This document shows positions 20,970 to 29,405 of a stretch of DNA of 45,461 nt, piece by piece. Numbering within the stretch: position 1 is the stretch's first letter; the number at the start of each line of letters is the position of its first letter. The position numbers and the translations under genes are program-made. A model generated the notes under the pieces. That model had not been told where the DNA came from. It ran no database searches and worked only from the letters and a program-made list of their open reading frames with translations. The DNA comes from Parietichytrium sp. I65-24A (lineage: Eukaryota > Sar > Bigyra > Thraustochytrida > Thraustochytriidae), in NCBI GenBank assembly GCA_012862575.1, contig BLSF01000120.1:11554-57014 (forward strand), in the 5' to 3' direction.

Positions 20970-23900
20970 TCAAGATAGGTGTAAGAGCGTCGGGGCTCCG
21001 GCAGCGCAAAAAATCTGCTGCTGCGAGTCATCGTCGATGTTGCCGATATCCTGGAACTCCAAAGGGCAAGAGGGGCGAAGAAAACCCCACTTCTCGGCTG
21101 TTGCGCGGAGCTCCGCCATGGTCGCAGTGCCAAGCATCTCAGTCAGAATCATGCACTCCTCGTCCGTCCACTCACGCGAAATTTCAGAAGAGCATATTGT
21201 GCTAGTGGTGTTGGGCCCCTGAGTGGTATATTTGCCAACGATGAGCCTAAAGTGCTTGATGACGTAGTAAATACAGAGGCTTCGGAGCAGAGGAGCGTGG
21301 ACCAGGTCCAGCTCTTGCAGCAGGACAAATACGGTACTGTCGTTGATATTGATCATTAACAACTGCTCACATAAGAGCTGAAGACCGTCAAGGTTGTATT
21401 GATTGGCAAGCACAAGTACTTGAAGCGACAAAGAAGGGTCGTTGCTGAGAGTATTGTTCAACTCTTCGTCGGTTCCGCAGTATAGATACCGCAAAACGAG
21501 TCGCAAAGCTGGCTCCGTTCCCGGAAAGCGCACCACGGTAGAAGTGGCGTCGTTCCATCTAGATCCTCCGAACTGGGCCTTAAAGTATGAACAACGGGAT
21601 GCGAGGATGACTTTGTGCGCAGGTATTTTGATCTCTCGCGCATTGTTGGCTTGGCGCAACCCGCCTCCCGGGGTGTGCAATGCCATGCCCCCAGAGTGGT
21701 CCTGGCCATCAGGGTCCACGTGGATATCTATGTCAAATGAGTCGTTGCTCTTGAGGGGCTCCACCGCCTTGCGCGGGCTCGTAGATGAGATCTGGCCGCC
21801 ATTGTCCATCAGTCTGGACATGTTTTGGACCCAGGTCGAACTCCTGTGACCTTCGACTCTTCCCTTCAGCCCAGGGCGGTTCTGAGACAGACCTGAATTC
21901 AGCTCCAGGCAGAAGCAGCACAAACGTAGCATCTTACACTCCATCGCCAAGTCAGCAAGCTCGGTTGCAGTGTCTAAATTTTCGCGAATGCATGCAGCGT
22001 TGACACGCACAGAGTCCGTGTACAAGTACTCAAGGAATGCATACCATACAATGGAAGAGTGCGCGTATTCATCAGGCACGCGCATGTTGATAAACTCCCC
22101 TCCGTTCTCGCACCTCTCAGCCTCGGCGATCAGCTTGTCAAAGTACGAGCATCGCGCGGCCAGGATCGCAGCATGCCCGTAAAAATTGAGTCGTGTCATC
22201 TTGTACGGGTTGTCCAGCACTCCATTCTCGCTCTGAATCTGCAGCAGGCGCACCGGAAGACTGACTTGAATGTCAGGGTCAAAGCCGCTCATCTTATGCT
22301 TGCGCAGTCCAGTCCGGTCAAAGCAACTCTTGACGCTGCGGGACATGAGCTCGTCACAAGATCTTTTCTTGCTGGTCCTTGGCTGAGTCTCTAGCTGGTC
22401 AGTGACGCACGGCCGTTCTTCCATAGAAGTTGGCACGTCCTCGTCTGAGGGGAGATTAAATGAATCAGCAATCGGAGAGCCCGTCACGAAGGCATCGCTG
22501 TTAACGGCTTTTCCAGGCAGTAAAGGAGCGCAGGAATCCCCCATGGACGACACACGGCTACGCTTGTGTACAGGCTCGGGGTCCTCGCTGCGGAATGTTG
22601 CGTTGCTAAATTGCTCTGATGCATGCACTTGGTTTTCCAAGGTCATCTGAAACAAGGCACGCATGTCGTGGCGAATGCGCTGCTGCTCCCCACTCGCGCC
22701 AGCATAAGGGGTCAAGGTCATTTGCATTCGCTGTTTCCCTGGGGGAGTCAAGTTGAAGACTGCACGAGCGGCCTGCCTGCGGACCTCCAAATTCGCGTGA
22801 TCCAACACGATGCCGACAAGCGTTTCGAGCGCCTCCAGCTCGACAACGACAGCTGGATGGCGATTGGAAATGTTTGCAATCGCTCCGCAAGCATGCTTCT
22901 GAACTTCGTCGTTCGTGCTTTTCAAAAGCTCAATAAGAGGAGGCAGGCCTTTCTCCTCAATAATGCGCCTCTGATTGTCTGGGGAGCCCGCAAGCGCAAA
23001 AATTGCGCGGGCAGACTGGCGTTGGACGGCGACATTTGGGGAGCCTAAAAGCGCCAATAGCGGGGCGAGGCCGCCGTGTGAGACGATCGTATCTTTATGG
23101 TCAGTGCCGATAGCCATGTTGGCGAGAGCACCAGCAGCGTCGCGTTGGATATCTTCATTCGTAGACTGAGTCAGGCCGATGAGGTTCACGAGGCCGTCAA
23201 GCTTGGCGAGCTTGACTTTGGCAGAGTCTTTGGCGGTTAGCGTGAAAATAGCTCGCGCAGCTTGGCGCTGAACACGCTCGTCATTCGGCTTACCCAGGTC
23301 ATTCAACTTGCCCGAGAGCTTGACTAATCGATCTAGCGCTCCACTCTCTACGACTTGGATTTTGTAATCGTCGGTCATCGCAATGTTGCCTATTGCTCCG
23401 GCAGAATTGAGCTGGACGTCCGGATTATTTGAGAGCAACAGTCTGACAAGAGCGCCGAGGCAGTGCTCCTCGATGATGGCTTTCCGATTCTCGACATGGG
23501 CGGCCAAAGCGAACAAGCATCTTGCCACTTGCCTCTGAATCTTGGCGTTTCCAGAGTAGGCCATCTGCCTCAGTTTTGGAAGTGCACCGAACTGTACGAG
23601 CTTCAGTTTGTTGACGGGGTGGATGGCCAAATTGGCGAGCGCCCCAGCGGCGTTCATTCTCACCGAGTCGATTGGCCAATCCATGCACTTCAAGAGGCGC
23701 TCGAGGCCGCCAGCCTTGGCAATAGCAATTTTGTTCTCGTCGTTTGCAGCAATCGCGAAGAGGGCCCTGCAAGCATGTGTCAGAATTGATTCTTCGTCCG
23801 AGCCTAAAAGTTGAAGAAGAGGTGGGAGCCCGTTGTGTTCTTGCACAATGGAGCGCTTAATGTCAGTCTCAGTAGCCAGGTTGGCGAGGGTCCCGATCGC

Positions 23901-24614
23901 CGCGCATTGTCCGTCAGATGCGTCGAGGGCAGCCTTCAGCAAGAGCGGGAGAGCGCCAGCATTGACGATGTTTTGCCTAATTTCTATGTTTATCACGGAG
24001 AGATTGAAGGTTGTCCGCAGAGCACAGCATTTCACTTCTGCTGAATCGGAATCTATGAGGGGCACAAGCTTGTCGACGGCCCCATTTTCTACCAGTTGTT
24101 TTCTTCCGTCCTGGATAAGCGAAAGAGAACGTATGATGCGCAACGACAGCTCCCGGAGAACCTCGTTGCGATCCATCAGCACCAGCACCACGGGAACCAG
24201 GTCGGCATTCACGAATTCGGTGCGCGTGCTTCCGCCAGGGTTGCACATGATGTCGACCGCTTTCAAGATCCTCTCTTGCATCTCCACATCTGTTGTTTCT
24301 GATAGCATCTGCATCACGCCCGGGATCGCGGCCCTGACCTCGTTTTCTAGCTCTGGAGCCTGCGCCTGTCCATCCCTGAACTGCACGTGCAAATTTGTCT
24401 CTGGCAACCGCTGCACCAGTGCCTCTAGCTCCCCAAGCCTCCTCTCCAAACTCAATGGTTCCACATCTCTATCCCCATCCCCATCTTCGCATTGACAAAA
24501 TCCGGTCGCCGATGTGGACGTCAAAGTCGTGTCTGTGTTCGCATTTATCTCGCCATTGTCGCCGCCATTTGCACGCAGCTGCTGGCTCGCATCGCGGATC
24601 ACCGAGTCCCGCAT
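20970..24614 (-). CDS. Armadillo-repeat protein with two BTB/POZ domains
   Basis: This is a 1214-residue protein from the ATG at 24614; the frame stays open to 24737 but only with a TTG start. Residues about 70-625 hold roughly a dozen armadillo repeats, with recurring phrases such as CAALRTTFNL, AIGTLANLA, ACRALFAIAAND, AAGALANLAI and RQAARAIFTLTA. After a low-complexity linker comes a first BTB-like module (FYGHAAILAARCSYFDKL, then AFLEYLYTDSVRV, about 795-880). A second, clearer BTB follows (PAHKVILASRCSYFKAQF, then LVLRYLYCGTDEEL, about 985-1080) and then a helical BACK-like tail (LANQYNLDGLQLLCEQLL). ARM-BTB proteins such as plant ARIA/ABAP1 bind transcription factors or act as cullin-3 adaptors. 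Which applies here is unknown. Confidence 0.85.
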   Translation of the reverse strand: MRDSVIRDASQQLRANGGDNGEINANTDTTLTSTSATGFCQCEDGDGDRDVEPLSLERRLGELEALVQRLPETNLHVQFRDGQAQAPELENEVRAAIPGVMQMLSETTDVEMQERILKAVDIMCNPGGSTRTEFVNADLVPVVLVLMDRNEVLRELSLRIIRSLSLIQDGRKQLVENGAVDKLVPLIDSDSAEVKCCALRTTFNLSVINIEIRQNIVNAGALPLLLKAALDASDGQCAAIGTLANLATETDIKRSIVQEHNGLPPLLQLLGSDEESILTHACRALFAIAANDENKIAIAKAGGLERLLKCMDWPIDSVRMNAAGALANLAIHPVNKLKLVQFGALPKLRQMAYSGNAKIQRQVARCLFALAAHVENRKAIIEEHCLGALVRLLLSNNPDVQLNSAGAIGNIAMTDDYKIQVVESGALDRLVKLSGKLNDLGKPNDERVQRQAARAIFTLTAKDSAKVKLAKLDGLVNLIGLTQSTNEDIQRDAAGALANMAIGTDHKDTIVSHGGLAPLLALLGSPNVAVQRQSARAIFALAGSPDNQRRIIEEKGLPPLIELLKSTNDEVQKHACGAIANISNRHPAVVVELEALETLVGIVLDHANLEVRRQAARAVFNLTPPGKQRMQMTLTPYAGASGEQQRIRHDMRALFQMTLENQVHASEQFSNATFRSEDPEPVHKRSRVSSMGDSCAPLLPGKAVNSDAFVTGSPIADSFNLPSDEDVPTSMEERPCVTDQLETQPRTSKKRSCDELMSRSVKSCFDRTGLRKHKMSGFDPDIQVSLPVRLLQIQSENGVLDNPYKMTRLNFYGHAAILAARCSYFDKLIAEAERCENGGEFINMRVPDEYAHSSIVWYAFLEYLYTDSVRVNAACIRENLDTATELADLAMECKMLRLCCFCLELNSGLSQNRPGLKGRVEGHRSSTWVQNMSRLMDNGGQISSTSPRKAVEPLKSNDSFDIDIHVDPDGQDHSGGMALHTPGGGLRQANNAREIKIPAHKVILASRCSYFKAQFGGSRWNDATSTVVRFPGTEPALRLVLRYLYCGTDEELNNTLSNDPSLSLQVLVLANQYNLDGLQLLCEQLLMININDSTVFVLLQELDLVHAPLLRSLCIYYVIKHFRLIVGKYTTQGPNTTSTICSSEISREWTDEECMILTEMLGTATMAELRATAEKWGFLRPSCPLEFQDIGNIDDDSQQQIFCAAGAPTLLHLS

Positions 24615-24800
24615 GGTCCCTCTCGACCCGCCGATTCCGCACTCAAAACTCAAACTTCCAACTTCCAACTTTCGTTGGGCTTGGCCTCCACCGATGTATA
24701 TTTCTATACTACTAAACAAAAAGAACCAACAACACAAACCTCTCTAGCTGGGCTAGTCGTCCACCGTCCAGTTACAACAACCAACAACACACAAGAGCGC

Positions 24801-24802
<2 letters not shown>

Positions 24803-24832
<30 letters not shown>

Positions 24833-24843
24833 CTTCTCTCTCT
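24803..24843 (-). promoter_or_regulatory. GA tract (sense strand) upstream of the ARM-BTB gene
   Basis: A TC dinucleotide run on the plus strand, GA on the sense strand of the gene, lies about 190-230 bases before the start codon. It fits the pattern seen before eL31, eL42, the J-domain gene and the phosphatase gene. Confidence 0.5.
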
Positions 24844-24940
24844 ATCCGACCAGATCTCTTTTTATTTTTTCGCCGAGTCTCAGCGTCCGCGGCTCCTCCT
24901 CTCGGCGTTTCCCCCGCGTACACCTCTGATCTACTACTAC

Positions 24941-24996
24941 CGTACCGCGTACCGCGTACCACGTAACCACGTACGATGTACCACGTGGAGTACGTC
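24941..24996. repeat. GTAC-rich palindromic cluster
   Basis: A run of CGTACCG/CGTACCA/ACGTACGATGTACC words contains six GTAC sites in about 55 bases, including direct copies of CGTACCG and inverted ACGTAC/GTACGT and CCACGTGG words. It may be a binding-site cluster or a degenerate repeat. Confidence 0.6.
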
Positions 24997-26820
24997 CCGG
25001 CTAGAGAGGCCCGAGAATGTTTAACAGGCTAGGCGGCCAGCAACTGCCGCCGTCGGCTGCCCTCGAGGAACGGTCGCGGAACGGCGCGCGCCCCCGGGTT
25101 TGTTAGCGGTGAGTAGATGAGGGTTAGCTGGCGCGCACACTTTTGAAGGGGTACGCGGCAGTTTGTCTTTTCTGCTTTTTCCTCAATGCTACTCCTCCTC
25201 TCTCTCTGTGTTCTTCCTTTCCTCACTGCGCCAAGGGAGAGAACTGGGGTTGTCTACTGTTTTGTGTAGTCAGGTGCATAAGACGTCCTGTGTTTTTTTG
25301 ACGCTCCTCTTTACGCACAAGTCCTAGTCGATGGCTAATTAATACTCTCTTTTCTCTCTCACTTTCTTTCGGCGGAAATGTTTATCGGGAGTATTAGGCG
25401 ATCGACTATCCTATCGATAGTACTTCACCAGCGTCGTTTTTACGCCGGCCGCTATTGGATATCTAGTATGAACAGTAGGCGCGATAAACCGCACCGAAGG
25501 ATGGCCGGTTCCGAGATGTTTGGGGCGTTAGGGTTTATGATAGGTACGATTAAGCATGGACGTGGAGTGGGTTGCTGTGAGAGAAGATACCAGCAGGGGT
25601 ATCTAGCGATTTACCTAAGAGCGAGAACAGACTTCAGACTTCAGGAGAGCTCGGAGCGCTTAAATTTTCACTCTGAAGATAGTGGTGGTACAGGAATAGT
25701 ACTGTACTGGGAGTGTTAAGTTGGAATCAGTGGTTTTCGGTAGCTGCGATGGCGGGTGGGATCTGCGGGAAGTAAGGCCAAGTATAGAATGCGCGGTGTT
25801 TGGTAATACGATGTTGAAACTCGAAGTGGATTGGAATCACTACCGCTCATCGGTAGCAAGAGAGTGCGACGCACTTGGTGTTGTACCATACGCGGCATCG
25901 TGAGACTCTAAAATACTGGGAATGAATACCTTTGTCATAATACAAGACTGATTTGTTTGGCAAAGCTGGGGTGGGGTCGTACCTCACTCACCACTCTTTT
26001 GCCTAGTGAATTACTAGTGCGTGCGAATGCAGAGCTTGCCGAACCTTTTTGCACCTACTCAAAACTGTAGAGCTGTGTACCACGTTCCGCCTAACCAGCT
26101 GTAGCCAGTTCAACCTGCGCGCGTCGCGATTACCAGACTTCGCCAGCCCGTGATAGCCCCTCCTCTCCCCTCGTACTACTACCTTTAAACAATAGGTGCC
26201 TTCACTAGAAATTGCGGATTCCATTTTGAGCCTTAGACCTTTGATCTCTATGGTTGGAAGTAATGTGAGCCCTGAATACAAGCTAGCTAGTAAATACCGA
26301 TTGAGGACTAGGATGGTGCTTGCTAGGAACCAGTGGGTTCTTCTGTTTTATATTTGATCAGTTCTACAATTGATTGGGTTCCTGAGTTCTAGGCTCGCGC
26401 GAGAATGATCGAGTGGGATCTTTTACTTGCGATTTTCAATCACCGAAAACGTTTACGCGTGGCCTTTTCTTGTTCTCAGTCAATGAATGAACAGAGAGAA
26501 AATCGAAAAGAAAAGAAACGCCTTATTGGAATCGTGTACTAGTGGGGGAAAGTTGACTACTACTAGGGTAGTAGCTACTAGCTAGTAGAGAACCTGCTGA
26601 CGTGATGGTAGTAGGCGATAGCAGTAAATAGTAACACGCAAAATTACTCGCTTTTCTCACAAGAGAAAAGGGTTCCGCAACCCAATGGGCGGCGCCAGCC
26701 ACAGTCAGGAGGGGGTCCGCAGCGCGCACTCTTCCCACAGGTAGACCCGAATAGCGCCAGCCCACAGGTCTCCTTACCTTATAGTCTATTAATCGGCGCA
26801 GCGCGGGGCGGCCAGGCGGT

Positions 26821-28152
26821 ATGGAGCTCCCGTTCGCATACTTTCGCGTGAAAGGACGGCTGGAGATGTTCGCCATCTCGCCGGTGGAAATGTCGTTCCT
26901 GACAACGCGCACGGGGCTGGTGACGCTGGGACGAACGTTCGCGAACACATTGGGCCAGCATTTGCCGCGCACGTACATGTGGAACAGCCGGACGAAATGC
27001 CAGTCGCCGGAAGAATCTCTAAAGGAGCAAGAAGCTTTCTGGCAAGCTGTGGAAAGCGGGGAAAATGGGAAAAGGTATATAGTGAAGGTGGAAGGGACAT
27101 CTAGAGGTCGCGGTGTGCAGATGGTGGAGTGCGGCCAGACACTTTCACCAAGGGAGAAATCGAGATTGAATAATAGTGGGTGCGTGGGCCAGGAGTATGT
27201 GGAGAAGCCGTGTTTGTTGCCGTCTAATGTGGAGCTGGGTGAAGGTGGATTCAAATGGGACTTGCGGCTGTATGTGCTGGTGGTCGTGGATAATGAAAAG
27301 CAGGTGGACGACCCGGAGAGGCTCACTGCGTACCAATACGATGATGGCTTTGCGAGGAGGTGCTTCAAGTTTTACTCGCTCGAGCACAATGAGCGGGATG
27401 CGCATATTACGAATACCGCGGTGAACAACAAGTATGGCGACAGGCACATCTGCCAGCATGCTCTGGACACTTTAAAAGAATTAGATTTGCTCAGTGACGA
27501 GCTGGAGAAGCTGAAACTCCCGAGCCCTATCGGGGACGAGCAAGATTATTGCGAGGCTCTCGAGAATAACAAAGCCGTCCTCGACGAGAATGAAATCCCA
27601 GTTACAATGGAGGTCGACCGCGTTTGGAAGCTGTTGACCGCAAAGTACTCCGAGTCGGAGATTGAAGAGGCGAAGAAGCGGATGAACACTCTGGTGTCCG
27701 ACATGGTCGGTGCCGTGCAGAAGAGCTATTCGTTGCCAGCTTCCGTCACAAACAACTCCGTCCGTTACAAGAAGCATATGCTGATCTTGGGGCTTGACAT
27801 TATGTTTGACGAGCAGCTCAAGCCGTACTTGCTCGAGGTTAATCGATCACCAGACTTTCGTTGCTACTCGATGGACCAGCTTCGCATTAAGCAGGCGCTA
27901 ATTCAGGACAGCATCGAATGCCTTTTCCCCGACGCTAGTTTGTCCCATCTGTTTCAGCCGTGCCAAGCCTACGAGCTAGACGGCTACTGGAAGAAGTTCA
28001 ATCCGCGAGTGGGCACGGGAGACGACCAGGACGCGAGTGATGCTGAGAACGAGGTGGTCGACGGCGAAGAAGTAATTGACCATTCAGATCCCTCGCCACC
28101 GCGGCCGCCTCCCTCCGGAAAATGGAAGAAGGTAGTTCCGACTGGGATCTAA
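26821..28152 (+). CDS. Tubulin tyrosine ligase (TTL/TTLL) family protein
   Basis: A 443-residue ATP-grasp ligase. The family adds tyrosine, glutamate or glycine to tubulin or other proteins; the substrate cannot be read here. Order of motifs: MSFLTTRTGLVTLGRTFAN (entry helix), PRTYMW, the ATP-binding lysine in RYIVKVEGTSRGRGVQMV (about residue 87), GFKWDLRLYVLVVV (about 145-157), HITNTAVNN (the family's LTN-x-x-x-N), and the catalytic C-terminal block LGLDIMFDEQLKPYLLEVN, continuing RSPDF (about 323-346), with the metal-binding Asp, Glu and Asn. A charged insert of about 60 residues follows HITNTAVNN. The acidic, Pro-rich tail is low-complexity. It is a single open frame from the first ATG. 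It converges on the small gene at 28680. Confidence 0.85.
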   Translation: MELPFAYFRVKGRLEMFAISPVEMSFLTTRTGLVTLGRTFANTLGQHLPRTYMWNSRTKCQSPEESLKEQEAFWQAVESGENGKRYIVKVEGTSRGRGVQMVECGQTLSPREKSRLNNSGCVGQEYVEKPCLLPSNVELGEGGFKWDLRLYVLVVVDNEKQVDDPERLTAYQYDDGFARRCFKFYSLEHNERDAHITNTAVNNKYGDRHICQHALDTLKELDLLSDELEKLKLPSPIGDEQDYCEALENNKAVLDENEIPVTMEVDRVWKLLTAKYSESEIEEAKKRMNTLVSDMVGAVQKSYSLPASVTNNSVRYKKHMLILGLDIMFDEQLKPYLLEVNRSPDFRCYSMDQLRIKQALIQDSIECLFPDASLSHLFQPCQAYELDGYWKKFNPRVGTGDDQDASDAENEVVDGEEVIDHSDPSPPRPPPSGKWKKVVPTGI

Positions 28153-28679
28153 AAATAAACAACGGTAAACGATGAACGGTGACAATGCAGGGTAAGGCGC
28201 TGTTAGAAGGGAAACTCAAGTAGAATGTTCGGAAATACAAACGAGAGGTGTGGGGTGAGTGTGTCAAATTGCAAAAACTGACAGAAGAAAAGAAGGCAAA
28301 ACGTTTTTTCTTTTTCATCACTTTTTAAAATCTTGCTAAATATAATCAAAGATTGTTGCAATTTCACATTGGAACACATTGAGACATCAAACATGCCAAG
28401 GTAGACGCAGCGAAAAAGCCGAAAACGAAGCTTCTCCGATTGATCGACCGAGAATGATACGTCTGCTTCTAAGCCCCTTTTGCTGCTCATCGAGGCGAGC
28501 GAAAAGGGAACGAATAATCCAAAACTATGTACACACATCTTGCATACAAACATGTTCTGTACAAAACCTGGAGACCTGCCTGAAGCAGCGTCTCCTCAAA
28601 ACTATTTACAGCGCTTGATCCGGTGGCACAGAACCTCAAGCAAAAACACCAACGGCGTATACGTACACGGGTGGCTCAT
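28153..28679. other. Convergent spacer downstream of the TTL-like gene
   Basis: 527 bases between two 3' ends, AT-rich at 28260-28380, with short frames on both strands that look random. No gene is supported. Confidence 0.5.
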
Positions 28680-29405
28680 CTAGTACTCCTCGAAAAACAT
28701 CGGTCTGGCCGGCTCGTCCGCCAGCGAGCACGTCTCCGCAAAGACGGTGTGCTCGTCCGTGAGCACGATTTCTTCCTCCACAAACGACTGGCTCAGGCTC
28801 TCGGACGACCGCGACCCCACGGTCAGGTCATCGTCTTCATCGATCAACATCCACATCGACCCAGTCGACGCGGCGGATGCCACGGACGCTGCGTCGCCAT
28901 TCCTTCGCGACTCCCCATCTTTCCTTCGATCGCACAGGCACACGACCCAGTCGCCCTCCTCATCAGAGACATCTACGTCATTCGACACGTCCTGCCCGAC
29001 CCTCGACTTGGCCAGCCGCTCGCTATCCGCCGCGCTTGCGCTCACTCCCTCACCCGCGCCTCGCTCCTTCAATCCCGCCAACGCCTTCGCGCTTGCGCTC
29101 ATCGAGTCCGGATTCACGCCCGTGTCCATGCTCACATTCGCATTCATCTTCATGTTCACATTCACATTCAGCCCCAAACCGGTCTTGCCCATCTTGCCCA
29201 TCAGCATCAGATCCGCGCCATTGCTCTTCTTCGCGGCCAGCTGCTGCAAAGCCAGCATCCGATCAAGTCCATCGTGTGCGTGTTCATGTTCATGTTCATG
29301 TTCGTGCTCTTCCGCGCGGGCCAACATCGGGCCTTCCTCTTCTGGCCCATCTCCTTTGCCCACTGGCGCCTCCTCTGCCCACGCCAACAACAGCTGCTCC
29401 GCCAT
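28680..29405 (-). CDS. Acidic low-complexity protein, unrecognised
   Basis: A 241-residue frame starts at the ATG at 29405. It shows biased blocks: a histidine-glutamate alternation (EHEHEHEHEHAHD, about residues 33-45), an Asn/Val/Met block (GLNVNVNMKMNANV), then an acidic C-terminal half with isolated hydrophobic islands: EEGDWVVCLCD, STGSMWMLIDEDDD, VEEEIVLTDEH and DEPARPMFFEEY. WMLI flanked by acidic residues has the form of an Atg8-interacting (LIR) motif, but such short motifs are easily met by chance. The His-Glu and Asn-Val blocks come from hexamer-like DNA repeats. Coding status rests on frame length, the ATG start and the non-random acidic/hydrophobic pattern. No domain is recognised. 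Confidence 0.55.
   Translation of the reverse strand: MAEQLLLAWAEEAPVGKGDGPEEEGPMLARAEEHEHEHEHEHAHDGLDRMLALQQLAAKKSNGADLMLMGKMGKTGLGLNVNVNMKMNANVSMDTGVNPDSMSASAKALAGLKERGAGEGVSASAADSERLAKSRVGQDVSNDVDVSDEEGDWVVCLCDRRKDGESRRNGDAASVASAASTGSMWMLIDEDDDLTVGSRSSESLSQSFVEEEIVLTDEHTVFAETCSLADEPARPMFFEEY

Larger units (their letters stand above)
24615..26820. other. Spacer between ARM-BTB and TTL-like genes
   Basis: The first 250 bases are the ARM-BTB promoter and leader with a TC tract. A cluster of GTAC words follows at 24941-24996. From about 25250 to 26500 the DNA is AT-richer and rich in CTAG/GATC/TAGTA words. The frames there (for example 25378-25719 on the plus strand) show no protein-like composition. 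A frame running antisense through the TTL start (26523-27368, minus) is a shadow. Confidence 0.5.
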
